From Flavobacteriales bacterium (GTDB taxonomy: Bacteria > Bacteroidota > Bacteroidia > Flavobacteriales_C > GCA-002722245), in the NCBI GenBank assembly GCA_947444925.1, contig CANFBW010000008.1, positions 1 to 64,000 on the forward strand: 64,000 bases of DNA. The letters run 5' to 3'. The notes beneath the pieces are model-generated. The model was not told the DNA's origin. It saw nothing but the letters and a program-made list of their open reading frames with translations, and made no database searches. Positions 18,735 to 26,456 of this stretch are shown piece by piece. Position 1 is the first letter of the stretch. Every line of letters begins with the position of its first letter. A program made the translations under genes and the position numbers.

Positions 18735-19163
18735 GTGAAAATAAAATTAATTAAACAGTCGGAACCTTTTCATTTTGTCGCTTTTAACGAAGAAGGGCAA
18801 TCGGTTCACATGGATGCGTCGCCTGAGATAGGCGGCACTGACAAAGGGGTGCGCCCCATGCAAATGATCATCATGGGCTTGGGCGGATGCAGTGGCATTG
18901 ATGTTTGCAATATCTTGAAAAAGCAAAAACAGGAGTTTAGCCGTTTTACGATAGAGGTGGATGCCACGCGTCGCAGCGAACCTGAACCGAAAATTTTTGA
19001 GCACATTGTGCTTAAGTTTATTTTTGAAGGTGCGGTGAATCCAGCGAAGGCCAAAAGGGCCGTAGACTTGTCAATTGAAAAATACTGTTCAGTATCAGAG
19101 ATATTGCGTCAATCTGCGGAAATTGAATACCAAGTTATTGTTAACAACGAAATTGTACACTGA
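18735..19163 (+). CDS. OsmC-family peroxiredoxin-like protein
   Basis: This 142-residue OsmC/Ohr-fold protein has the two conserved cysteines C52 (GLGGCSGIDV) and C118 (KYCSVSEIL) used by the family to reduce organic hydroperoxides. The RPMQMIIMGLGGC segment is typical of the YhfA-like branch. It is the first gene of an operon: its TGA stop shares a base with the ATG of the sulfhydrylase gene (TGATG at 19161-19165), and a cupredoxin gene follows. The company of a sulfur-assimilation enzyme suggests a thiol- or oxidative-stress role. Confidence 0.87.
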   Translation: MKIKLIKQSEPFHFVAFNEEGQSVHMDASPEIGGTDKGVRPMQMIIMGLGGCSGIDVCNILKKQKQEFSRFTIEVDATRRSEPEPKIFEHIVLKFIFEGAVNPAKAKRAVDLSIEKYCSVSEILRQSAEIEYQVIVNNEIVH

Positions 19164-20344
19164 TGTCATTAGAAGATAAACACGACGAAACAAAAGCAAT
19201 TCGCATTCAAGCGGAGCGCAGTCACAACAGAGAACATAGCGTACCTTTGTATTTAACATCGAGCTTTATATATGAAGATGCCGAGCAAATGCGCGCGGCC
19301 TTTGCTGATGAAATTGACATCAATATTTACACTCGTTTTTCAAATCCGAATTCCGATGAGTTTGTGGCGAAGATGTGTGCGCTAGAGGGCGCCGAAGCGG
19401 GATTTCCAACGGCATCGGGCATGGCGGCGATTTTCGCGAGCTTTGCCGCTTTGCTGAAAACGGGTGACGATATTTTGGTGTGCCGCTCCATTTTTGGTGC
19501 CACACACACTTTACTGAATAAGGTGATGACACGCTTTGGTATAACGCATACTTATGTGGAATTGCACGATACCGCGAATTGGGAAAAATACATTAAACCC
19601 AATACAAAAATGTTGTTTGTAGAAACACCTACCAATCCCGGTGTGGAGATCATTGATTTGGAATGGCTGGGTAAATTTGCGCAGCAACACAAATTGATAT
19701 TGAACGTCGACAATTGCTTTGCCACGCCAATGCTGCAAAAGCCCATAGAATTTGGAGCCGACATTGTAGTGCACAGCGCCACTAAATATTTAGATGGTCA
19801 AGGCCGTGTTTTGGGTGGCATAGTTTTAGGTAAAAAAGAATTGATTAAAGATGTGTATTCTTTTTGCCGAAGCACGGGTCCGTCCATTTCCCCTTTCAAC
19901 GCATGGGTGCTTTCTAAGAGTTTGGAAACATTGTCGTTGCGCATGGAGCGCCACTCTGAAAATGCCTTGAAACTGGCTACTTTTCTTGAAGGAAGCAGCG
20001 AAGTAGAGAAGGTGCGTTATCCTTTTCTGCCCTCGCATCCTTCGTATGCCATTGCTAAAAAGCAAATGAAAATGGGGGGCGGCATTGTTGCCTTCAACAT
20101 CAAGGGCGGCTTGGAAAGAGGAAAAAGATTTTTAGATTCACTGGATTTTTGTTCGATGACTGCAAATCTGGGAGATGCGAAAACAATTGTGTCTCATCCA
20201 GCATCTACTACACACGGAAAATTGAATCCTGCAGAACAACTTTTAGCGGGAGTTGAACCGGGTATGATTCGCATTTCAACTGGATTGGAAAATGCAATAG
20301 ACATTATTGGCGATATAACACAAGCTTTAGAACGATCAAAATAA
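19163..20344 (+). CDS. metZ: PLP-dependent trans-sulfuration enzyme, O-succinylhomoserine sulfhydrylase-like
   Basis: This 393-residue Cys/Met-metabolism enzyme has the PLP lysine at K208 (HSATKYLDGQGR). Other family elements are TRFSNPNSDEF near residue 54, the phosphate-binding ASGMAAIFA, VETPTNPG and VDNCFATP. The GQGRVLGG block after the lysine is the form seen in MetZ-type O-succinylhomoserine sulfhydrylases, which make homocysteine directly from sulfide. Cystathionine gamma-synthase or lyase activity cannot be excluded. It is translationally coupled to osmC, and the cupredoxin gene starts 6 bp after it. Confidence 0.85.
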   Translation: MSLEDKHDETKAIRIQAERSHNREHSVPLYLTSSFIYEDAEQMRAAFADEIDINIYTRFSNPNSDEFVAKMCALEGAEAGFPTASGMAAIFASFAALLKTGDDILVCRSIFGATHTLLNKVMTRFGITHTYVELHDTANWEKYIKPNTKMLFVETPTNPGVEIIDLEWLGKFAQQHKLILNVDNCFATPMLQKPIEFGADIVVHSATKYLDGQGRVLGGIVLGKKELIKDVYSFCRSTGPSISPFNAWVLSKSLETLSLRMERHSENALKLATFLEGSSEVEKVRYPFLPSHPSYAIAKKQMKMGGGIVAFNIKGGLERGKRFLDSLDFCSMTANLGDAKTIVSHPASTTHGKLNPAEQLLAGVEPGMIRISTGLENAIDIIGDITQALERSK

Positions 20345-20349
20345 ACATT

Positions 20350-20943
20350 ATGAAATTAAAACTTACCCTACTTTTATTGACCATCAGCATTGCAGCTTTT
20401 TGTAAAACATGGACGGTCATCAACTCAGGATCGTCCTTTAGCTTAAATAGCATCACTATTGAAGAAGGCGACTCTGTTTTGTTTGTTTTGCAAAACTCGC
20501 ATGATGCGCGTGAAGTGAGTCAGGCAACATGGAACAACAACGCAAGTACTGCTTTGTCGGGTGGTTTTCAAACGCCAGCAGCAGGTGGTTTGGTATTGCC
20601 AGCGAAGCTTGGTGTTGGTACCCATTATTATGTTTGTACGCCACATGCTGGGGGTGGAATGAAGGGGCAAATTATAGTGCAGGCTGCCACTGGATTGCTG
20701 GAAAATGCGTCGTATTCGTTGTCGGTTTATCCTAACCCTGCTGCCGATTTAGTGGTGATGAAGGCGAATAAATATGCTATGGGATCTGCCTATGCGATGT
20801 ATGATCTTACAGGCCGACAAGTGGTTGCTGGTAAAATAATGAATGAGAGCACGGGTATTGATATATCTCAGTTGCAATCGGGTTTGTATTTTTTACAAGT
20901 TGGCACCAATACCAAACAAACTTTTAAAGTTGTTAAGGATTAG
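20350..20943 (+). CDS. Secreted cupredoxin (plastocyanin-like) with T9SS type A sorting domain
   Basis: The 197-residue product has a signal peptide at residues 1-18. A cupredoxin domain covers about residues 20-112, with a complete type 1 copper site: H51 (QNSHDAREV), C96 and H99 (YYVCTPHAG), and M104 (GGGMKG). Residues about 120-197 form a T9SS type A sorting domain (SLSVYPNPAADLV, LQSGLYFLQV, TFKVVKD). It is probably a small electron carrier, secreted or anchored at the cell surface. It sits 6 bp after the sulfhydrylase gene and is followed by a terminator, so it is the last gene of the operon. An exported copper protein in a sulfur operon is unexpected. Confidence 0.88.
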   Translation: MKLKLTLLLLTISIAAFCKTWTVINSGSSFSLNSITIEEGDSVLFVLQNSHDAREVSQATWNNNASTALSGGFQTPAAGGLVLPAKLGVGTHYYVCTPHAGGGMKGQIIVQAATGLLENASYSLSVYPNPAADLVVMKANKYAMGSAYAMYDLTGRQVVAGKIMNESTGIDISQLQSGLYFLQVGTNTKQTFKVVKD

Positions 20944-20961
20944 CATTGCTTGCATTGCATT

Positions 20962-20994
20962 AAAATAGCTCGGGATTTCCTGAGCTATTTTTGT
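20962..20994 (+). terminator. Terminator after the osmC-metZ-cupredoxin operon
   Basis: AAAATAGCTC and GAGCTATTTT pair around a 10-base loop and continue into T residues, 19 bp after the cupredoxin stop. Confidence 0.85.
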
Positions 20995-20995
20995 A

Positions 20996-21024
20996 TTGTA
21001 TAAAATTCTATTTTACTATCTTCG
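20996..21024 (+). promoter_or_regulatory. Promoter of the serB-serA fusion gene
   Basis: TTG at 20996-20998, an 18-bp spacer and TATCTTCG at 21017-21024. The box differs from TAnnTTTG at one base. The same TATCTTCG variant occurs with a 19-bp spacer upstream of rpsO, which supports its use in this organism. Confidence 0.5.
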
Positions 21025-21039
21025 CCCCTCATTTGAATT

Positions 21040-22929
21040 ATGCCTCAAAATTGTAAATACGTATTTGATTTCGATAGCACACTGACGCAAGTGGAAGCAC
21101 TGGATGTGCTTGCTGAAATTTCACTGAAGGGCAATCCTCAACAAACCGAAATAATTCAGCAGATCAAGCACATTACCGACTTGGGAATCGACGGTACTAT
21201 TTCTTTTACAGAAGGGTTGGAGCAGCGTTTGGCGCTGCTCAAGGCTAAAGAAGAGCATTTGCCTATGTTGGTGAAACGCCTCAAAAAAGAAATCTCTAAG
21301 TCAATCGCACGCAATAAGACTTTTTTTAAAGAGAATGCTGCCAATATCTACGTGATTTCTGCCGGCTTTAAAGAATTTATCATCCCCATTGTTAAAGATT
21401 ACCACATTCCTGCTGAACGTGTTTTTGCCAATACTTTTAAATTTGAAAAGGGCAACATTGTGGGCTTTGACAGAAAAAATCCGCTGTCGCAGCACAATGG
21501 TAAAATAGATTGCCTCAAAAAAATGGCGCTCAAAGGCACCGTTTACATGATAGGAGATGGCTATAGTGACTATGTTACCCGCAAGGCAGGCATTGCCAAT
21601 AAGTTTTTTGCCTACACAGAAAATGTGAGTCGTACCAATATTTTGGAGGTGGCTGACCACATTACCCCAACGTTTGAAGAGTTTTTATATTTAAATAAAT
21701 TACCCATGGCTATTTCATATCCTAAAAACAGAATAAAAGTGTTGTTGCTGGAGAACATCCATGCCAATGCATTCAATATTTTTACCGAAGAAGGTTATAG
21801 TGTTGAAACATTGAAAGGTGCTTTAGATGAGGCTGAGTTGTGTAAAAAAATTAAGGATGTGCATATTTTGGGTATCCGTTCAAAAACCAATGTGACCGCC
21901 AAAGTATTGGAGCACGCCAATAAATTAATGTCGGTAGGTGCTTTTTGCATTGGAACCAAACAAATTGATTTAGATGCTTGTAAAGAAAGAGGAGTAGCGG
22001 CATTTAATGCACCCTTTAGCAACACACGTTCTGTTGTGGAGTTGGCTTTGGGTGAAATCATCATGCTGATGCGTCGTGTGTTTGAGCGCAGCACAGAGTT
22101 GCACGCGGGCAATTGGAACAAAACAGCAGCAGGTAGTTACGAAATCAGAAACAAAACGCTTGGTATCGTAGGTTATGGCAACATTGGTTCTCAGCTTTCA
22201 GTGGTTGCTGAAGCATTGGGAATGAAGGTGGTATTTTACGATTCGGTTGAGAAATTGGCTTTAGGCAATGCTCAAAAATGCAATACGTTGAATGAACTTT
22301 TGAAAAAGGCCGATGTGGTTTCATTGCATATTGATGACAGTGCTGAAAACAAAAACTTCTTTGGGGATAAAGAATTTAAAGCAATGAAGGATGGCGCTGC
22401 ATTTGTGAACTTGAGCCGCGGATTTGTGGTAGACATTGCGGCGCTGGTAAAGCATTTGAAGAGCGGTAAAGTTTCAGGTGCAGGGATAGATGTTTTTCCT
22501 AAAGAACCAAAAAACAATGACGAGCCCTTTGTGTCTGAATTAATTGGTTTACCCAATGTGATATTGACGCCCCACGTTGGTGGCAGTACTTTGGAGGCGC
22601 AAGCCAATATTGCTGAATTTGTTCCGCAACGCATCATTGACTACGTCAACAAAGGAATCACCTACAAAAGCGTTAACTTTCCAAACATCAGTTTGCAGGA
22701 GCAAGGAAGTTCACACCGCTTTTTGCATGTGCATGAGAATGTACCTGGCATTATGGCGAAGGTGAACAGTGTGCTGTCTAAACAAGGATTAAACATTGTG
22801 GGCCAGTATTTGAAAACCGATGAGAAAATAGGTTACCTCATTACGGATGTCGACAAAAACTATAAAAAAGAATTGATAGAGGAGTTGAAAAGTATCAAGC
22901 ATACCATTCGCTTTAGAGTGCTTTATTGA
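21040..22929 (+). CDS. serA: Fused phosphoserine phosphatase-like / D-3-phosphoglycerate dehydrogenase
   Basis: This 629-residue bifunctional-looking protein joins two steps of serine synthesis. Residues 1 to about 222 are a SerB-like HAD phosphatase: DFDSTLT with D10 and D12, a Ser before AGFKEF as motif II, and MIGDGYSDY as motif IV. Residues about 228-540 are a D-2-hydroxyacid dehydrogenase: the NAD-binding loop GYGNIG starts at residue 378, followed by NLSRGFVVD (catalytic Arg) and LTPHVGGST (catalytic His). Residues about 550-629 are an ACT domain (HENVPGIMAKVNSVL), which in SerA mediates feedback by serine. SerC, the middle step, is absent from this window. It is monocistronic with its own promoter and terminator. 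The phosphatase activity is inferred from intact motifs. Confidence 0.9.
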   Translation: MPQNCKYVFDFDSTLTQVEALDVLAEISLKGNPQQTEIIQQIKHITDLGIDGTISFTEGLEQRLALLKAKEEHLPMLVKRLKKEISKSIARNKTFFKENAANIYVISAGFKEFIIPIVKDYHIPAERVFANTFKFEKGNIVGFDRKNPLSQHNGKIDCLKKMALKGTVYMIGDGYSDYVTRKAGIANKFFAYTENVSRTNILEVADHITPTFEEFLYLNKLPMAISYPKNRIKVLLLENIHANAFNIFTEEGYSVETLKGALDEAELCKKIKDVHILGIRSKTNVTAKVLEHANKLMSVGAFCIGTKQIDLDACKERGVAAFNAPFSNTRSVVELALGEIIMLMRRVFERSTELHAGNWNKTAAGSYEIRNKTLGIVGYGNIGSQLSVVAEALGMKVVFYDSVEKLALGNAQKCNTLNELLKKADVVSLHIDDSAENKNFFGDKEFKAMKDGAAFVNLSRGFVVDIAALVKHLKSGKVSGAGIDVFPKEPKNNDEPFVSELIGLPNVILTPHVGGSTLEAQANIAEFVPQRIIDYVNKGITYKSVNFPNISLQEQGSSHRFLHVHENVPGIMAKVNSVLSKQGLNIVGQYLKTDEKIGYLITDVDKNYKKELIEELKSIKHTIRFRVLY

Positions 22930-22943
22930 TCGTCAATTAAAAC

Positions 22944-22975
22944 AAAAAAAGCGGAGACCTCTCCGCTTTTTTTTT
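22944..22975 (+). terminator. Terminator after serB-serA
   Basis: GCGGAG-ACCT-CTCCGC is flanked by an A7 run and a T9 run, 21 bp after the stop codon. Confidence 0.92.
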
Positions 22976-23023
22976 GACCTGTCTTTCAGTTGATATTTAT
23001 TTTTAATTGATCCTGTCTTTACA

Positions 23024-23031
23024 TAAATTTG
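23024..23031 (+). promoter_or_regulatory. -7 box upstream of the first lipoprotein gene
   Basis: TAAATTTG matches the Bacteroidota -7 consensus and lies 26 bp before the ATG at 23058. The -33 position holds TTTT rather than TTG, so this is less certain than the other promoters. Confidence 0.45.
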
Positions 23032-23057
23032 GACAAACTTTAAAAGAATTTACTACT

Positions 23058-23432
23058 ATGAAAAATTTGTTTTTAGGCTTTGTTGCCATCGCTATGATTT
23101 TTGCTTCTTGCTCTAAGGAGTATACTTTGAATAATCAGTTGAACGGTTCTTGGGATTTGTCTACGTACGATGCAAATGCAGTTACAAGCGGTTTTAAAAC
23201 CCTCGCTTTTACTAAAGCAAGTGATACGAAAGGAACGCTCGTGATCACTACTGCAGTTTTTGGTATAACAACTACGGAGTCAGGTAGCTATGTGTTAGAG
23301 TCGGATACAAAAATTACATTTACACCATCTGGAGCAGCCAATGTTCAGGTGTATACCGTCGTAGCACATTCTTCAAGCAGTTTGACTTTACAAGATGCAA
23401 ATGCCCATATTTGGGTGCTGATAAAGAAATAA
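23058..23432 (+). CDS. Lipocalin-like lipoprotein (first of a tandem pair)
   Basis: I start this 124-residue protein at 23058, because a downstream -7 box makes the upstream TTG-type start at 23007 unlikely and this start gives a proper lipoprotein signal (MKNLFLGFVAIAMIFASC). The lipobox FASC places the lipidated Cys at residue 18. The mature part starts with NGSWDLSTYDAN and alternates short beta strands, as in small lipocalin-like domains of Bacteroidota. Its neighbour at 23530 has the same layout and shared motifs (LNGSWDLST versus LNGTWDLST; LTLQDANAHIWVLIKK versus LQLLDQNGHMQYLIKQ), so they are tandem paralogues. The ligand is unknown. Confidence 0.78.
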   Translation: MKNLFLGFVAIAMIFASCSKEYTLNNQLNGSWDLSTYDANAVTSGFKTLAFTKASDTKGTLVITTAVFGITTTESGSYVLESDTKITFTPSGAANVQVYTVVAHSSSSLTLQDANAHIWVLIKK

Positions 23433-23451
23433 AAAATACTGAATATGAAAG

Positions 23452-23479
23452 AGCCCTCCTTTGTGAGGGCTTTTTTTTT
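23452..23479 (+). terminator. Terminator between the two lipoprotein genes
   Basis: AGCCCTC and GAGGGCT pair around a 6-base loop and run into nine T residues, 19 bp after the first lipoprotein stop. The paralogues are therefore probably transcribed separately. Confidence 0.88.
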
Positions 23480-23529
23480 GTTTGTTTTTTTAAGTTGTGG
23501 TGTCAATGTAAATTAAGTACAATTGCAAG

Positions 23530-23904
23530 ATGAAAAATATTGTGTTTTGCTTTTTATTGTCACTACTGCTGATGGGCTGCAGTACCTTTAATTCATTCAA
23601 TGGTACGCTGAATGGCACGTGGGATTTATCAACCCTAGATGGTATTCAACTTCCAGTTGGCGTAAGTGTCACCTATGTGTTTACCAAAACAGACAATACC
23701 AATGGCAATTACACGCGCACAAGTATTTCCAATGGAACTAGTATCGTTGTGAGTGGTATTTATGCCGTTTCTACTGATGTGAAGCTTTCGTTAAAACCTG
23801 ATGGCAGCAATACAATTGAGTATGAATCAATTGCTAGTCACACCGCGACTACCTTGCAATTGCTTGATCAAAATGGCCACATGCAATATCTCATTAAACA
23901 GTAA
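23530..23904 (+). CDS. Lipocalin-like lipoprotein (second of a tandem pair)
   Basis: This 124-residue lipoprotein has the signal MKNIVFCFLLSLLLMGC and lipobox LMGC (Cys 17). The mature domain begins STFNSFNGTLNGTWDLST and is a divergent duplicate of the lipoprotein 98 bp upstream, with the same length and matching strand order. It should be anchored in the inner or outer membrane by its lipid. No binding or catalytic motif is visible. Confidence 0.78.
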   Translation: MKNIVFCFLLSLLLMGCSTFNSFNGTLNGTWDLSTLDGIQLPVGVSVTYVFTKTDNTNGNYTRTSISNGTSIVVSGIYAVSTDVKLSLKPDGSNTIEYESIASHTATTLQLLDQNGHMQYLIKQ

Positions 23905-23920
23905 TGAAATTGGCACAAAC

Positions 23921-23952
23921 AAAAAAAGCCTTCCCGCGGGAAGGCTTTTTTT
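23921..23952. terminator. Bidirectional terminator (perfect 32-bp palindrome)
   Basis: A7-GCCTTCCCGCGGGAAGGC-T7 is perfectly self-complementary. It serves the second lipoprotein gene on the plus strand and the MORN gene ending at 23970 on the minus strand. Confidence 0.93.
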
Positions 23953-23969
23953 GTTTGTAATGTTGTTGC

Positions 23970-24467
23970 TTATTTCAAAAACTCATTGTTTTTCCATTTT
24001 CCTGAATAGACAACACCTGTGGCGTATTTCATGGTGCCTTCGCCGTGGACCATGTTGTTTTTAAATTCACCTTCGTAGTAATCTCCTTCGGCCCATTTCA
24101 TTTTTCCTTTTCCATCCTGCACGTCGTTTTTCCATTCGCCTTCATATATGTCGCCACTGGCCCAAGTCATTTTGCCGCTGCCAACACGTACATTTTTTTT
24201 CCATTCGCCAGTGAATACATCGCCATTTGCCCAACGCATCGTGCCCGGACCATTTTGTTCGTTAACCTTCCATTCCCCTTCGTATTTTTCACCTGTTGCC
24301 CATACCATTACGCCATAGCCATTGATGACACCGTTGAGGTAGCCTTTGCCAATGAACATGCTGCCATCGTCATAGCGCACTGTGTCTGAAGTGATTTGCG
24401 CTGACAACTGTTGTGTGGCCAAAGTCAATAGAGCGAAGAGAAAAGTGGATTTAAATAGTGTTTTCAT
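23970..24467 (-). CDS. Exported MORN-repeat protein
   Basis: The 165-residue product has a signal peptide (residues 1-23, ending QLSAQ) followed by about six MORN repeats of 23 residues. Examples are YEGEWKVNEQNGPGTMRW, FTGEWKKNVRVGSGKMTW and YEGEFKNNMVHGEGTMKY. MORN repeats form an elongated beta sheet used for lipid or protein contacts. The signal peptide places it in the periplasm or at the surface, but the partner is unknown. It follows dapD by 18 bp on the same strand and may share its transcript. Confidence 0.85.
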   Translation of the reverse strand: MKTLFKSTFLFALLTLATQQLSAQITSDTVRYDDGSMFIGKGYLNGVINGYGVMVWATGEKYEGEWKVNEQNGPGTMRWANGDVFTGEWKKNVRVGSGKMTWASGDIYEGEWKNDVQDGKGKMKWAEGDYYEGEFKNNMVHGEGTMKYATGVVYSGKWKNNEFLK

Positions 24468-24485
24468 CGGGATAGAGTTATGTGA

Positions 24486-25649
24486 TTAATCGTTTTTATG
24501 TAGTGAGCTGTTCAGTTCAATTGTTTTTGGATTCGGACGGCAAACGAGTTTTCCGGTTTGTGTATCCTGTATAAATAACAAGTTGTTTTTGCCACTCAGT
24601 TCACCTGCTTTCAAAATGTTTTCGCCTTCATTCACAACTTCATTTTTGATGTTTACGGGTTCAAGTTTTTCATTGAGCAACCATACTTTTGATCCTGCGG
24701 TAACATATACACCAGCGGCGATAGTACAGCCAAATCCTAAAGAAATACCGGTGCCCGAGTTAGCGCCCAACAATGATTTTTCTCCAATGGAAATTACTGC
24801 TTTGTTGCCACCTGACAGGGTACCCATAATGGAAGCGCCTCCGCCAACATCTGAATTTTTTTCTACAACCACACCTGCTGATACGCGGCCTTCAACCATA
24901 GTGTTGCCTTTTGTTCCAGCATTAAAGTTGATATAGCCCGACGGCATCACAGTGGTGCCTTCGCCCAAGTATGCGCCCAAACGTACTTGTGAGCCCGCAG
25001 CAATGCGCACGCCTGATGGAATGTGGTAGTTGACCATGTAAGGAAATTTATCTACATGCGATACTATCATTGGGGAGTGCGAGCCGTAATGACGAATGGC
25101 CTGCATGGTGGTGTCTTCAGGTAGCATTGGACCCTTGTTGGTCCAGGCGATGTTGTTCAGTTTTCCAAACAATCCATCGAGGTTCAAAGAATGGGGTTCT
25201 GCTTTTCTCGTGGACAAGCAATGCAATTTGAAGTAGGCTTCTTCGGCACTTTCAACAGCCAATGCTTTGTCGAAAAGAAAGTACACGATGATGTCAATTT
25301 CCGCATAACCGTTCGACGTGGTGTAATTGTCGATTAGCGCTGTGATGGTTTCTATGTTTGGGTGTTTGCCCAAGTCGTCGTGAAAAGCAGAGAAGCGTGA
25401 GTAGGCTTCACTTAAGTTTTCAAGCGTTGTGGTGTAAAAGTTGTTTTTAAAATCCGACACATTTAAAATATCGATGAGTACCGCTGCAGTGCCAAAAGAC
25501 TCGTCGAAGTTTATGACCGGAAATGAAACGTCAAGTGTTTTTCCATTTTTGCGGCGACGTATCCCTAAAGCAAAGGCAGTAGGTTTGGTGTAGCCCGGAC
25601 GGCTTTCAACCGCCGCGATGTATTCTTTGTAATCAACTAATGTTTGCAT
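24486..25649 (-). CDS. dapD: Tetrahydrodipicolinate N-succinyltransferase (DapD, long type)
   Basis: This 387-residue left-handed beta-helix acyltransferase acts in the succinylase branch of lysine and diaminopimelate synthesis. The hexapeptide-repeat region (about residues 200-330) contains MVEGRVSAGVVVEKNS, DVGGGASIMGTLSGG and LLGANSGTGISLG. These match the longer actinobacterial-type DapD (about 320 residues) rather than the 274-residue E. coli enzyme. I use the ATG at 25649, because the longer frame would start with TTG at 25670 inside the probable promoter (a TATTTTTG box, complement of 25668-25675). The long N-terminal domain is present. Its substrate specificity is inferred from the family. 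Confidence 0.88.
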   Translation of the reverse strand: MQTLVDYKEYIAAVESRPGYTKPTAFALGIRRRKNGKTLDVSFPVINFDESFGTAAVLIDILNVSDFKNNFYTTTLENLSEAYSRFSAFHDDLGKHPNIETITALIDNYTTSNGYAEIDIIVYFLFDKALAVESAEEAYFKLHCLSTRKAEPHSLNLDGLFGKLNNIAWTNKGPMLPEDTTMQAIRHYGSHSPMIVSHVDKFPYMVNYHIPSGVRIAAGSQVRLGAYLGEGTTVMPSGYINFNAGTKGNTMVEGRVSAGVVVEKNSDVGGGASIMGTLSGGNKAVISIGEKSLLGANSGTGISLGFGCTIAAGVYVTAGSKVWLLNEKLEPVNIKNEVVNEGENILKAGELSGKNNLLFIQDTQTGKLVCRPNPKTIELNSSLHKND

Positions 25650-25715
25650 CTGTATAATATTGAGCCGCAAAAATACTTTTTCTTAGCCAAAAATAAAAGG
25701 GGCTGAGGAAGGTTC

Positions 25716-26456
25716 TTAGTCCCATAGCAAAAGAAAGGTAGAGCGCAGGTTTACGTTGATGAAATTCATTTCGACCTCGGTGGCCAAAAAGAGGTTAGAG
25801 CTGTAGCTGGATTCAAGGTCGATCGACCAATACCTTTGTTCAAAGCCAATTCCCACAAAAGAGGCTATTGGAAAGATGTCGCGTTGTGCGAGATAGTAGT
25901 CTTGAACAAGACTGGTGGTGGTGTTATCGACGTTTTTGCCGTTCACAACTGTTGTGCGTGTGATGGTAATGATGTCTTTAACGTTGTACATGGCCATGGC
26001 GCCTAATGTGAGTGTAACTCCACTGTTGTTTTTGTATTTCAAGCCCAAGTACAAATCCCAGTAGTTGCTGGCTAAATTGAAACGGTATTCAGAAATTGCA
26101 ACGTTATTGGATGAAACTTTGAATTTTTCGGTGAAGCCTCTTGGGGTATAAAATAGACCAGTATACAACATCATCTTGTCATTGAAAGGGATGCCGTATT
26201 TGATGCCAAAACTAGGGGTGGTTGCTGGTAATAAAGAAGAAGTAATGTCGAATTTTTTGCCTTGCAATTCACTGGCGTAGTGTTGTAAAAACTGAACGTG
26301 TTGATCACCTGTTGCACCACTGATAAAACTGCTGGAGACTCCGGCATTGAAAGAGAAAAAATGCGATGCGGTGGGGGTTCCGCCGGCAAGGGCAGAAACA
26401 TTGATACAGCAAAGTGCTGCAAACAAAAGGGCGCTATGTATTTTATGCAAGGTCAT
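25716..26456 (-). CDS. Outer-membrane beta-barrel protein
   Basis: I start this 246-residue protein at the ATG at 26456, because the longer frame (to 26648) lies inside the upstream gene and the chosen start gives a clean signal peptide (MTLHKIHSALLFAALC, cleavage near ALA). The remainder alternates amphipathic strands and aromatic residues and ends in a hydrophobic strand (STFLLLWD), typical of 8-stranded PorT-like barrels. Its ATG overlaps the TGA of the upstream barrel gene by 4 bp (26453-26456), so translation is probably coupled and the two may act together. No specific function is visible. Confidence 0.78.
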   Translation of the reverse strand: MTLHKIHSALLFAALCCINVSALAGGTPTASHFFSFNAGVSSSFISGATGDQHVQFLQHYASELQGKKFDITSSLLPATTPSFGIKYGIPFNDKMMLYTGLFYTPRGFTEKFKVSSNNVAISEYRFNLASNYWDLYLGLKYKNNSGVTLTLGAMAMYNVKDIITITRTTVVNGKNVDNTTTSLVQDYYLAQRDIFPIASFVGIGFEQRYWSIDLESSYSSNLFLATEVEMNFINVNLRSTFLLLWD

